From positions 558,001 through 622,000 of the forward strand of contig NC_008609.1 in the NCBI RefSeq assembly GCF_000015045.1: 64,000 nt of DNA. Reading direction: 5' to 3'. The number at the start of each line of letters is the position of its first letter. Position 1 is the stretch's first letter. The notes below the pieces were generated by a model, which saw nothing but the letters and a program-made list of their open reading frames with translations, had not been told where the DNA came from and searched no databases. The DNA comes from Pelobacter propionicus DSM 2379 (GTDB lineage Bacteria > Desulfobacterota > Desulfuromonadia > Geobacterales > Pseudopelobacteraceae). Below are positions 9,900 to 18,550 of the stretch, piece by piece. The position numbers and the translations under genes are program-made.

Positions 9900-11132
9900 A
9901 TGCAAAGGCCCGAGCTGCTGGCCCCTGCCGGCAATATGGAAAAACTACGCACAGCCGTACACTACGGTGCCGATGCCGTCTATCTTGGAGGCCGTGCCTT
10001 TGGCCTGCGCAACCTGGCTGACAATTTCAGCATCCATGAGATGGCGGCTGCCCTGGAGTTCTGCCACGAACGGGAGGTAAGGGCCTACCTGACGGTCAAC
10101 AGCTATCCCCACAACGATGCCCTGGAGCGCCTGGAACGCTACCTGTCCGAGGTGGCGGAGCTCCCCTTCGACGCCTACATCGTGGCAGATCCGGGGGTCA
10201 TGGAACTGGCGCGAGAGATCTCGCCCCGGCGTGAACTGCACCTCTCCACCCAGGCCAACACCATCAACTGGCGCTCGGCCCGCTTCTGGCGCAGCCAGGG
10301 GATCTCGCGGGTCAACCTGGCCCGGGAGACGACCCTGGAGGCCATGGCCGAGACCGTCGCCAAAAGCGGCCTGGATGTGGAGGTCTTCGTCCACGGTGCG
10401 CTCTGCGTCTCCTATTCCGGCCGCTGCCTGCTCTCCAGCGCCATGGCCGGCCGCGACGCCAACCAGGGGGAGTGCGCCCACCCCTGCCGCTGGAACTATC
10501 ATCTGGTGGAGGAAAAGCGGCCGGGCGAATTCTTCCCGGTTCATGAGGATGAGAGCGGCACCTTCATCTTCAACTCCCGCGATCTCTGTCTGCTGGAACA
10601 TCTGCCGGCGATCGTCTCCAGCGGTGTCGCCTCGCTCAAGATCGAGGGGCGCATGAAGGGGATCAACTACGTTGCCTCGGTGCTGCGGGTCTACCGTCAG
10701 GCTCTGGATGAGTACGCGGCCGACCCGCTGGGGTATCGTTGCCGCCCCGAGTGGCTGGAGGAGTTGTCCAAGCTGAGCCACCGCGGCTACACCACCGGCT
10801 TCCTCTTCGGTGCGCCCCGCGACGTGGGGCAGGAGTACACTTCCGCCTATCTCCGCAGCCATGAATTCGTTGGCCTGGTGGAGGCGTTGCGGGAGGATGG
10901 TTCGGTGGTCGTGGGGGTGCGCAACCGCATCAACGTGGGGGACGAGCTGGAGTTCGTCGGGCCGGGCATGCGTTCACACCGACTGCGCCTGGATGGCCTC
11001 CTGCTGCTTGACCCCGAGGGCGGGACCCAGGATGGGGATGTCGCCAACCCCAACCAGCGTGTCATCATGCATCCCCCCTTTTCCGTGGGACCTTTTGACC
11101 TCATTCGTCGGGAAAAAACCTCCATGCCATGA
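9900..11132 (+). CDS. U32-family peptidase (TrhP/YegQ-like)
   Basis: About 410 residues. It begins PELLAPAGNMEKLRTAVHYGADAVYLGG and carries the U32 signature EVFVHGALCVSYSGRCLLS and the cysteine pair region GECAHPCRWNY. Members related to E. coli YegQ/TrhP take part in 5-hydroxyuridine formation at tRNA position 34 rather than classical proteolysis. An alternative ATG at 9867 adds 11 residues; neither start has a convincing ribosome site, and 9900 fits the family N-terminus better. It overlaps the next gene by four bases, implying translational coupling, and is divergent from the cpoB-like gene. Confidence 0.88.
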   Translation: MQRPELLAPAGNMEKLRTAVHYGADAVYLGGRAFGLRNLADNFSIHEMAAALEFCHEREVRAYLTVNSYPHNDALERLERYLSEVAELPFDAYIVADPGVMELAREISPRRELHLSTQANTINWRSARFWRSQGISRVNLARETTLEAMAETVAKSGLDVEVFVHGALCVSYSGRCLLSSAMAGRDANQGECAHPCRWNYHLVEEKRPGEFFPVHEDESGTFIFNSRDLCLLEHLPAIVSSGVASLKIEGRMKGINYVASVLRVYRQALDEYAADPLGYRCRPEWLEELSKLSHRGYTTGFLFGAPRDVGQEYTSAYLRSHEFVGLVEALREDGSVVVGVRNRINVGDELEFVGPGMRSHRLRLDGLLLLDPEGGTQDGDVANPNQRVIMHPPFSVGPFDLIRREKTSMP

Positions 11133-12802
11133 GAGACTACAAGGTATATGCCCGTAGCGGTTCGGAAGGGTGGCTGCGCGACCTGCTCTTCCTGCTGTTG
11201 CTGTTCAGCGTTCCCTTTCTCGCATCCCTGGGACGGCTGCCGCTGTTCGGTCCCTACGAAGGGGCGTATGCCGAGATCTCCCGCGCCATGCTGGAGCGGG
11301 GAGATCTGATCACCACCTCGCTGGATCATCTCAACCGCTTCGGGAACCCGCCGCTGCTGTTCTGGCTCAACGCGGCCTCGCTGGCGTTCTTCGGACAGAA
11401 CGAGTTCAGCGTCCGTTTTCCCACTGCCCTGTGCGGCCTGCTGACCCTGCCCGCGGTCTATGTCATTGCCCGCCGCCTGTACGACCGCCGCACCGCGCTA
11501 TTGTCGGCCATCCTCCTGGGCAGCTGCACCGGCTTTGCGCTCCTGTCGCGCGTCATCCTCACCCAGCTGCCGCTCTGCCTCTGTCTGACCGCTGCCCTGG
11601 GGAGCTTCCTCGTGGCTGGCCAGAGGGGCGAGCGATCGCGGGAGGCCAGCGGCCACTGGTATCCCTTCTACCTGTTCTGCGCCCTGGCCGTGCTGGCCGG
11701 CGGGATGGTCGGCATCCTCCTGCCCGTCGCCGTCATCCTGGTCTATCTCCTGCTGGCCGGGCGCTGGGAACTGCTGCCGCGCATGCGGTGCGGCAGCGGT
11801 CTGCTGCTGTTCCTGGTCGTGGCCGCACCCTGGTTCGTGGCGGTCTGGCTGGAGAGTCCCGAATCGGCCCATCTCCTCTCCGGTCAGGGGATAGGGCGAT
11901 ACGGCGCCTCCCTGGCGGAGGATCGACGCCCCTTCTGGCTGGTTGTACCGCTGCTGGTCGTTGGCCTGCTCCCTTGGTCAGGCTATATCCTCCCTGCGCT
12001 GTCTCGGGCCTGGCGGGAGCAGGGACGGGGTGGCGGCCGCTCCGGCCTGTTCCTGATGATCTGGGCCCTGGCGATACTGCTGTTCTTTGTCCTCTCCGGT
12101 TCCCGGCCGATTCCCGCGCTTTTGCCGGCCTTCCCCCCCCTGGCCATCCTGACCGCCCATCTGGTCAAGGGGGAACTGGAGCGGCGCGGCCGGGGGCTGA
12201 GGCTGGTCACGCGACTGCAGGGAGCCGTCATGGCGCTCCTGGGGGTGACGGCTCTCGCCTATCCCCTGCTGCTGCGCTCCGTCCAGAGCCTTGCTGCGCT
12301 CCTGCCCTCTTGGGGCCATGCCCTGGAGCGCTGGGCCGAGCATGCGCCACGGCTTTCCCCGGCGGCCTGCATGCTGGTGGCCGGGCTGCTGCTTCTCCAG
12401 GGGGTTATGTCCCTGGCTGTTTCGGAACGGAGGACGGGCAGGGCGCTGATCGTGCTCTGCCTCTGCTCTTTTGCCCTTGAAATTATCGTGCCGCGCCAGA
12501 TAATGGGGACGATCGCCCAGGCAGAATCACCCCGCGATCTGGTCGTGAGGGCCGTTGAACTGGCCGGGGCTGACACGCCCATCGTTACCCTTGGCCCCCT
12601 GCACGGGGTTTCCTGGTATGCCGGCCGGCCGGTGCCGGATGCCGGAAACAGGCAGCAGGACCTGGCCGCCCTGTGGCGCGGCACGGCTCCCCTGCTGGTC
12701 ATCCTCGAAAAAGGGGAGCTGGATGCCCTGCTCCCCTCCCTGCGCCCCGCCCCGCGCATCCTGATGGAGTCGGGGCCGCGTCTTTTGATCAGTAACCGCT
12801 AG
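11129..12802 (+). CDS. ArnT/GT39-family membrane glycosyltransferase
   Basis: 557 residues with about ten hydrophobic helices. The first periplasmic loop has GPYEGAYAEISRAMLERGDL followed by NPPLLFWLNA, the fold signature of PMT/ArnT-type transferases that use a polyprenyl-phosphate sugar donor and modify lipid A or proteins on the outer face of the inner membrane. The usual acidic pair in the first loop appears here as Glu in YEGAY. Acceptor and sugar cannot be told from sequence. Its ATG overlaps the U32 stop. Confidence 0.85.
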   Translation: MRDYKVYARSGSEGWLRDLLFLLLLFSVPFLASLGRLPLFGPYEGAYAEISRAMLERGDLITTSLDHLNRFGNPPLLFWLNAASLAFFGQNEFSVRFPTALCGLLTLPAVYVIARRLYDRRTALLSAILLGSCTGFALLSRVILTQLPLCLCLTAALGSFLVAGQRGERSREASGHWYPFYLFCALAVLAGGMVGILLPVAVILVYLLLAGRWELLPRMRCGSGLLLFLVVAAPWFVAVWLESPESAHLLSGQGIGRYGASLAEDRRPFWLVVPLLVVGLLPWSGYILPALSRAWREQGRGGGRSGLFLMIWALAILLFFVLSGSRPIPALLPAFPPLAILTAHLVKGELERRGRGLRLVTRLQGAVMALLGVTALAYPLLLRSVQSLAALLPSWGHALERWAEHAPRLSPAACMLVAGLLLLQGVMSLAVSERRTGRALIVLCLCSFALEIIVPRQIMGTIAQAESPRDLVVRAVELAGADTPIVTLGPLHGVSWYAGRPVPDAGNRQQDLAALWRGTAPLLVILEKGELDALLPSLRPAPRILMESGPRLLISNR

Positions 12803-12916
12803 ACCGGGTCCCGATTTCCCGCGCAGCTTCCCGGATCAAGGCCCTGCCCCTGATCCGGTCGGGCCCGTAGGGAAGATTACCCGCACTTCAATGTTTTCCG
12901 GAGAAGAAATACCCCC

Positions 12917-14293
12917 ATGACCAACCCCGATCTTCGCAAACTCCCCCCCCAGAGCCTGGAGGCTGAAATGTCCGTGCTGGGGGGCATCCTGATCGATAAC
13001 GATGCCATCAACCGGGTGCTGGAAATCCTCGGCGCGGAAGACTTCTACCGCGAGAGCCACCGCAAGATCTTCCAGGCCATGATGCGCCTCTCGGACCAGC
13101 GCGAGCCGTGCGACCTGATCACCATGACCGACATGCTCAAGAAGCAGGGTGAACTGGAGGAGGTGGGGGGCGCCCCCTACCTGTTGACCCTGGTGGACTA
13201 CGTTCCCACCGCGGCCAACATCGCCTACTACTGCAAGATCGTGAAGGAAAAGGCGGTCAACCGTAAGCTGATCAGCGTGGCCACCGAGATCGTGACCCGG
13301 GGGTACGACGAGCAGGCCGATATCAACGAACTGCTGGATCTGGCCCAGAAGAACATCTACGAGATCTCCGAGAACAAGCTGCGCCCCCAGTACGTGCCGG
13401 TGCAGGCGGTGCTCAAGGAAGCCTTCACCATCCTGAAGACCCTGCACGACCGCAAGGAGCATGTCACCGGCGTGCCCACCGGTTATGTGGACCTGGACCA
13501 CATGACCGCCGGCTTCCAGCCCGGCGACCTGATTATCGTGGCCGCGCGCCCCTCCATGGGCAAGACCACCCTGGCGCTGAACGTGGCCGAATACGCTAGC
13601 GCCGATCCCCACAACAAGAAGAAGGTCCCCTCGGTGATCTTCTCCCTGGAGATGGGCAAGGAACAGCTGGTGATGCGTTTTTTGGCCTCCATCGCCAAGG
13701 TGGACTTCGGCAGGATGCGCACCGGCCACTTCCTGGATTCGGACTGGCCCCGCCTCACCAGGGCGGCCGGCATCCTGCACGACGCCAAGATATTCATCGA
13801 CGACACGCCGGCCATCTCGGTGCTGGAGCTGCGCTCCAAGGCGCGGCGCCTGAAGAGCGAGCACGACATCGGCCTGATCATCATCGACTACCTGCAGCTG
13901 ATGCGGGGGGGCGCCAACCCGGAATCCCGCCAGCAGGAGATCTCGGAGATCTCCCGCTCCCTGAAGGCGCTGGCCAAGGAGCTGAACGTGCCGGTGATCG
14001 CCCTGTCCCAGCTCAACCGCGAACTGGAAAAGCGCGCCGACAAGCGCCCCATGATGAGCGACCTGCGCGAGTCGGGCGCCATCGAACAGGATGCCGACGT
14101 GATCATGTTCGTCTACCGCGAATCGGTGTACTGCGAGCAGTGCCGCAAGCGGGACGGCACCTGCACCCAGAACCACGAACGCAACTCCGAGATCATCATC
14201 GGCAAGCAGCGTAACGGCGCCATCGGCACCGTCAACCTGGCCTTCTTCGGAGAGCACACCCGCTTCGAGAACCTGAGCGCCCGGGAAGGCTGA
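12917..14293 (+). CDS. dnaB: Replicative DNA helicase DnaB
   Basis: 458 residues. The N-terminal DnaG-interacting domain starts LPPQSLEAEMSVLGGIL. The RecA-like core has Walker A ARPSMGKTT near residue 210, Walker B LIIIDYLQLM, and GKQRNGAIGTV near the end. It unwinds DNA at the fork as a hexamer. A cysteine-bearing insertion (YCEQCRKRDGTC) sits between the core and the last strand. The rplI gene that often precedes dnaB is absent here. Confidence 0.97.
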   Translation: MTNPDLRKLPPQSLEAEMSVLGGILIDNDAINRVLEILGAEDFYRESHRKIFQAMMRLSDQREPCDLITMTDMLKKQGELEEVGGAPYLLTLVDYVPTAANIAYYCKIVKEKAVNRKLISVATEIVTRGYDEQADINELLDLAQKNIYEISENKLRPQYVPVQAVLKEAFTILKTLHDRKEHVTGVPTGYVDLDHMTAGFQPGDLIIVAARPSMGKTTLALNVAEYASADPHNKKKVPSVIFSLEMGKEQLVMRFLASIAKVDFGRMRTGHFLDSDWPRLTRAAGILHDAKIFIDDTPAISVLELRSKARRLKSEHDIGLIIIDYLQLMRGGANPESRQQEISEISRSLKALAKELNVPVIALSQLNRELEKRADKRPMMSDLRESGAIEQDADVIMFVYRESVYCEQCRKRDGTCTQNHERNSEIIIGKQRNGAIGTVNLAFFGEHTRFENLSAREG

Positions 14294-14383
14294 GGCGCCC
14301 CGGCGGTTCCCGCGGTGAGGGAGTTTTGGCGTAGTGCCAAGGCACATTCTATGGTATGAACATCCAGTTACGGGAGAGGAACC

Positions 14384-16036
14384 ATGACCGAGTTGACGAA
14401 AAAGGGAAGTTTGGGCCAGATCCTGACGGCATCCAGAATCATCAGTGAGATCGATATTCTGGCCGCGCTGGAGGAACAGGCCCGCAGCGGCTGCCGCTTC
14501 GGCGAGGCACTGGTCCGGCTGGGGGTCGCCACCCAGGAGGATGTGGACTGGGCGCTCTCCAGCCAGCTGGATATTCCCTATATCCGGCTCAAGCGGGAAC
14601 TGGTCGATCCGGGTGCGATTGCCCTGGTGCCGGCCGCCATGGCCCGCCGGTTCTCCTGTATCCCGCTCTTCCGCGCCGGCGACGAGCTGAACATCGCCAT
14701 TGCCGACCCCCTGAACCGCGCCGCCATTCAGGCCCTGGAACTGGCCACCGGCCTGCGGGTGAGCATCTCCGTTGCCCTGCTGCGGGAAATCATGGAGATG
14801 GTCGACGAATGCTACGGCCCGGCCATGAACGACAGCCTCGGCCTGGAATCGGTGCTTTTTTCCGGCAGGGTGCTGGAAGCGATCAACGCCGATCTGAGCG
14901 GCTCCAAGCTGCTGGACGGCCTGCTGATCACCATCATAAAGAACAGGCTCTCCTCCCTCTCCCTGCATCCGAGCGGCTCCCGGGTGCTGATCCGCGGACG
15001 ACGGCAGGGGGTCTCCTCGGAGATCGGTACGCTCTCCGGCGAACACTACCCCGATTTCCTCCAGAGGCTGCGCCTGCGCGCCTCGATCTCCCCCGCCGCG
15101 GACCCGGTCTCGGAGGGGTGTTTCAGCTTCGACTACCGCTCCCGCAGGGCGCACTTCCGGGTCGCCCTGCTGCTGACGCCCGCCGGTGACTACGTAACGC
15201 TTACGTTGCTGGTTCCGGAGAACTTTCCCGAGCACCTGGCCGACCTGGAGCTGCCCGAAGAACAGCTCGGCGCCTTCAGACACCTGGCACGGGCCAAACA
15301 GGGTATCACCTTCTTTGCCTCATCCTCTCCCGCGGAGCGTAGCCATTTCATGGGTCTGATGCTGGAAGAGGGCGGGACCGACGGCAGGAACGTCCTCATC
15401 CTCGGGGACTCCCCCGTCTGTCCCGGCAATCCTTTTCCGCGGATACCGCTCCCCCGGGAGGGCAAGGAGCGCGCCGGCCTGATAACGGCGGCTCTGGATC
15501 ACGACCCGGATATCCTGGTGATCGAGGATGTGGGGGAGGGGCTTGCCTTCAGCGCCGCCTGTCGCGCCGCCATGCGCGGCAAGCTGGTGCTGGCCGGCCT
15601 GGAGAGCAGGGGGAACCGGGATGCCCTGCGCCGGCTTTTGTTCTGCCAGCAGCAGCATTTCCTGCTGCCGCTCTTCGTCAATGGCCTGGTATCCCTCAGC
15701 GGGGTGCTCAGTCTCTGCCCGCAGTGCCGCGCCGAATACACCCCCTCCCGGGAAGAGCGGGCCGCCCTGCGCCTGGAGCAGGAACCTGCCAGCTTTTTCC
15801 GTTCCGCCGGGTGCGATGCCTGCGGGGACAGCGGATTTCGCGAGCGGCGCTTCCTGATGGATGCGCTGGTCTTTGACGACGAACTGCTGCAGCTCTTTCG
15901 CCAGGCGGCCGATGTTACCTCCCTGGAGGTTTTTATCTCCCGGCGGGGCCGTCAGGGGATCAGGCAGCAGGCTGCGCGGCTGCTCAAAGAGGGTGAACTG
16001 TCGCCCGAGGAGTACGTCTCCTCGGTGCTGATGTAG
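14384..16036 (+). CDS. PilB/GspE-like protein with degenerate ATPase domain
   Basis: 550 residues. The N-terminal 150 are a type II secretion GspE/MshE N-domain (LGQILTASRIISEIDILAAL, FGEALVRLGVATQEDVDWAL, FSCIPLFRAGDELNIAIADP), a fold that in relatives can bind c-di-GMP. The rest follows the PilB/GspE core but the P-loop is lost: where GPTGSGKTT is expected there is FFASSSPAERSHF. A Walker B-like DILVIEDVGEG and the paired CPQC/CDAC zinc motif near residues 445-480 remain. It is probably not an ATPase and may be a regulatory partner of the pilus machinery; pilT follows 62 bases on. Confidence 0.8.
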   Translation: MTELTKKGSLGQILTASRIISEIDILAALEEQARSGCRFGEALVRLGVATQEDVDWALSSQLDIPYIRLKRELVDPGAIALVPAAMARRFSCIPLFRAGDELNIAIADPLNRAAIQALELATGLRVSISVALLREIMEMVDECYGPAMNDSLGLESVLFSGRVLEAINADLSGSKLLDGLLITIIKNRLSSLSLHPSGSRVLIRGRRQGVSSEIGTLSGEHYPDFLQRLRLRASISPAADPVSEGCFSFDYRSRRAHFRVALLLTPAGDYVTLTLLVPENFPEHLADLELPEEQLGAFRHLARAKQGITFFASSSPAERSHFMGLMLEEGGTDGRNVLILGDSPVCPGNPFPRIPLPREGKERAGLITAALDHDPDILVIEDVGEGLAFSAACRAAMRGKLVLAGLESRGNRDALRRLLFCQQQHFLLPLFVNGLVSLSGVLSLCPQCRAEYTPSREERAALRLEQEPASFFRSAGCDACGDSGFRERRFLMDALVFDDELLQLFRQAADVTSLEVFISRRGRQGIRQQAARLLKEGELSPEEYVSSVLM

Positions 16037-16098
16037 CGGAGACCCTGTCCGAGCGCTTTCCCGCAGATGACAATTTCGGGATTGATGGGAGCATATCC

Positions 16099-17175
16099 AT
16101 GGCACGTATTGACGCACTTTTCAGGATGATGAAAGAGCAGGGGGCATCGGACCTGCACCTCTCCACCGGCAATCCGCCCATTTTTCGCCTGCATGGCGAG
16201 ATGGTCCGGCTCAACTTCAAATCCCTGGGGCACGACGAGCTGCACTCGATCCTGTTCGAGATCTTGAATGCCAAGCAGAAGGAGCAGTTCGAGACGACCA
16301 AGGATCTGGACTTCGCCTATGCCGTTCCGGACCTGGCGCGCTTCCGGGGCAACATCCTCATGCAGCACCGGGGCATCGCCGCGGTGTTCCGCATCATACC
16401 GGGCAAGGTCCTCTCCGCCGACGACCTGAACCTGCCCGACGGGGTGCGGCGCATGACCAATTTCAAGAAGGGGCTGGTGCTGGTCACCGGCCCCACCGGC
16501 TCGGGCAAATCCACCACCCTGGCCGCCCTGATCGACCACATCAACTCCACCCGCAAGGAGCATATCCTCACCCTGGAGGACCCGCTGGAGTTCATCCACG
16601 AGAACAAGCAGTCGCTGCTCAACCAGCGCCAGATCGGCGAGCACACCCAGAGCTTCTCCGCAGCCCTCAAGGCGGCCCTGCGGGAGGATCCGGACATCAT
16701 CCTGGTGGGGGAGATGCGCGACCTGGAGACCATTCAGCTGGCCATGAGCGCCGCCGAGACCGGACACCTGGTGTTCGGCACCCTGCACACCAACACGGCA
16801 GCCAAGACCATCGACCGGATCATCGACGTCTTTCCCACCGAGCAGCAGCAGCAGGTGCGGGCCATGTTGTCCGAGTCGCTCAGGGGGGTGGTCTGCCAGC
16901 AGCTGCTCAAGACCGCCGAGGGGAAGGGGCGCGTGGCCGCCTTCGAAATCATGCTCGGCACCCCTGCCATCGGCAACCTGATCCGCGAGGCCAAGACCTT
17001 CCAGATCCCCTCCATCATCCAGACCGCCAAGAAGGACGGCATGCAGCTCATGGACCAGCATCTGCTGGACCTGCTCAAGACCAAGAAGGTCAACCCGGAA
17101 GAGGCCTGCCGCTGCGCCATCGACAAGAAGCAGTTCGAACAGTACCTGCCGGCTGACAGCGCCAAGGCGGACTAA
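16099..17175 (+). CDS. pilT: Twitching motility ATPase PilT
   Basis: 358 residues, normal for PilT, the hexameric ATPase that retracts type IV pili. The N-terminal LFRMMKEQGASDLHLSTGNPP is followed by Walker A GPTGSGKSTT near residue 133, the Asp box EDPLEFIHENK, Walker B ILVGEMRDLETIQLAM and the His box GHLVFGTLHTN. The C-terminal IMLGTPAIGNLIREAK motif needed for retraction (AIRNLIRE in other PilT) is present. Translation signals lie in the short gap behind the degenerate PilB-like gene. Confidence 0.96.
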   Translation: MARIDALFRMMKEQGASDLHLSTGNPPIFRLHGEMVRLNFKSLGHDELHSILFEILNAKQKEQFETTKDLDFAYAVPDLARFRGNILMQHRGIAAVFRIIPGKVLSADDLNLPDGVRRMTNFKKGLVLVTGPTGSGKSTTLAALIDHINSTRKEHILTLEDPLEFIHENKQSLLNQRQIGEHTQSFSAALKAALREDPDIILVGEMRDLETIQLAMSAAETGHLVFGTLHTNTAAKTIDRIIDVFPTEQQQQVRAMLSESLRGVVCQQLLKTAEGKGRVAAFEIMLGTPAIGNLIREAKTFQIPSIIQTAKKDGMQLMDQHLLDLLKTKKVNPEEACRCAIDKKQFEQYLPADSAKAD

Positions 17176-17210
17176 GCCCGGAATACGAAGATAACTATGC
17201 GAGGAATATT

Positions 17211-17693
17211 ATGAATTTCAATCACTTTGATGAATCAGGCAATGCCGTGATGGTGGATGTGAGCCACAAACAGCCGACCCTGCGTACGGCGGTGGCGGCG
17301 GCCCGGGTGGGCATGTCGCCGGAGCTTCTGGCAGCCATCCGCGAGGGGGGCATGGCCAAGGGGGATGTGCTGGGGGTGGCGCGCCTGGCCGGCATCATGG
17401 CCGCCAAGAAGACCCCGGACCTGATCCCGCTCTCCCATCCCCTGGCGATCCACTCCGTTGCCGTGGATTATGAACTGGACAGTGGGGCCGGCACCATCCA
17501 GGTGCGTTGCACGGTGCGGGCCCTGGAGCGCACCGGCGTGGAGATGGAAGCCATGACCGGCGCCTCCCTGGCGGCCCTGACCATCTACGACATGTGCAAG
17601 GGGAGCGACAAGTCCATCACCATCGGCGACATCCGGCTGCTCTACAAGGAGGGCGGCAAGAGCGGCGTGTACCGGCGGGAGGAGGGGCAATGA
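17211..17693 (+). CDS. moaC: Cyclic pyranopterin monophosphate synthase MoaC
   Basis: 160 residues. MoaC turns 3',8-cyclo-GTP into cyclic pyranopterin monophosphate in molybdenum/tungsten cofactor synthesis. Seen here: MVDVSHKQPTLRTAVA, LIPLSHPLAIHSVAVDY and TGVEMEAMTGASLAALTIYDMCK, all hallmark segments. GAGGAA precedes the ATG. It overlaps mog by ATGA at 17690-17693. Pterin cofactor is needed by the aldehyde:ferredoxin oxidoreductase at 61-63 kb. Confidence 0.97.
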   Translation: MNFNHFDESGNAVMVDVSHKQPTLRTAVAAARVGMSPELLAAIREGGMAKGDVLGVARLAGIMAAKKTPDLIPLSHPLAIHSVAVDYELDSGAGTIQVRCTVRALERTGVEMEAMTGASLAALTIYDMCKGSDKSITIGDIRLLYKEGGKSGVYRREEGQ

Positions 17694-18187
17694 GGGCGGC
17701 GATCCTGACCCTGAGCGACAAGGGAGCCCGTGGGGAACGTGTGGACGCGAGCGGCCCGGCCCTGGCGAGCTGGCTGGCCGAGCACGGGGTGGAGACGGTG
17801 CAGTCGCTGATCATCCCCGATGACCTGGACACCATTGTCAGCACCTTAAGCGAGTGGGCTGATGCCGATCTGGCCGACCTGATCCTGACCACCGGCGGCA
17901 CCGGCGTCTCTCCCCGGGATCAGACCCCCGAGGCCACCATGCAGGTGGCGGACCGGCTGATACCGGGCATCGGCGAGCTGATGCGGCTGAAGAGCATGGA
18001 GAAGACCACCATGGCCTCCCTGTCGCGGGCCGTGGGCGCCATCCGTAAAAGGAGCCTGATCATCAACTTGCCGGGGAGCCCCAAGGGGGCCCGGGAAAAC
18101 CTGGAGGCGGTCTGGCCGGTGATCGGCCATGCCGTGGAGAAGATCCGGGGGGACCAGAGCGACTGCGGCGGCAGGTTCGACCGGTGA
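17690..18187 (+). CDS. mog: Molybdopterin adenylyltransferase (MogA/MoaB family)
   Basis: 165 residues beginning MRAAILTLSDKGARGERVDASG, with LILTTGGTGVSPRDQTPEA as the adenylylation/metal-insertion motif and INLPGSPKGARENLEAVWPV near the end. It adenylylates molybdopterin before Mo or W insertion. It is translationally coupled to moaC. Its last 190 bases are duplicated at 20504-20694 with scattered mostly synonymous differences, so the 3' end of this gene borders an inserted island. Two amino acids differ between the copies (T/V and K/A). Confidence 0.93.
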   Translation: MRAAILTLSDKGARGERVDASGPALASWLAEHGVETVQSLIIPDDLDTIVSTLSEWADADLADLILTTGGTGVSPRDQTPEATMQVADRLIPGIGELMRLKSMEKTTMASLSRAVGAIRKRSLIINLPGSPKGARENLEAVWPVIGHAVEKIRGDQSDCGGRFDR

Positions 18188-18255
18188 GGGACGGCTCCGG
18201 CTCCGAAACCACTCTATCGATACTATGATCAAGGGCGCGCTGCCGGGGAATTTCA
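17997..18255 (+). repeat. Left copy of mog 3'-end direct repeat (island border)
   Basis: From 17997 to 18187 this aligns without gaps to 20504-20694, with the most identical stretch towards the mog stop. Beyond the stop the two copies diverge for about 30 bases, then match again from the segment TACTATGATCAAGGGCGCGC (18221 here, 20730 there). The pattern looks like an insertion that brought its own version of the mog end. Confidence 0.8.
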
Positions 18256-18271
18256 ATGGCGGCGCGCCCTT
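18231..18271 (+). terminator. Hairpin after moaC-mog
   Basis: A perfect 10-bp stem AAGGGCGCGC (18231-18240) with GCGCGCCCTT (18262-18271), a 21-base loop, then TGGTTTATT. The T tract is poor, so termination may be weak. The right-hand repeat copy lacks the whole second arm. Confidence 0.55.
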
Positions 18272-18550
18272 GGTTTATTGAATGATATGGGTGGAGTGAC
18301 GACTCATAGCGGTGTGCCGTATCGCCATTTGCAAAGCCTGGTACCGGAGCTTTTTCAAATCGGCCTGCCCGTAGAAGCAGAAGGTAGTGCGGTCAAGCCG
18401 ACAGACTCCTGGGGGAACAGGTATTCCTTCATCAGTTCAGAAGGTTCTCGGTTTTTGTCTCTCTTGAGACCGAATTGAAACAGGCTCTTCGGCACCTCAG
18501 AGTTTCGCATTAACCACATTAAATTTGATTGCACGTAATGGAGACGCGTA
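18272..18550. other. Non-coding left flank of the island ATPase gene
   Basis: No convincing gene. The one open frame (18278-18478) has no recognisable content. It contains a copy of an IS1182-type end at 18391-18410 and presumably the promoter for the ATPase gene; the stretch 18511-18540 just before the start is AT-richer than its surroundings. Confidence 0.5.
18391..18411 (+). repeat. Solitary IS1182-type right-end sequence
   Basis: Matches the right end of the complete IS (2690-2710) at every position except one missing C within the CCC. No transposase or partner end lies nearby. It may be a relic of an insertion near the island border, or chance. Confidence 0.5.

Noticed and set aside
12836-15283. 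815-residue open frame on the minus strand
   Set aside because: It is antisense to dnaB and the PilB-like gene, is His/Gln/Gly-rich shadow sequence, and has no family motif.
18278-18478. 66-residue open frame between mog and the ATPase
   Set aside because: It runs across the solitary IS end and has no recognisable content.
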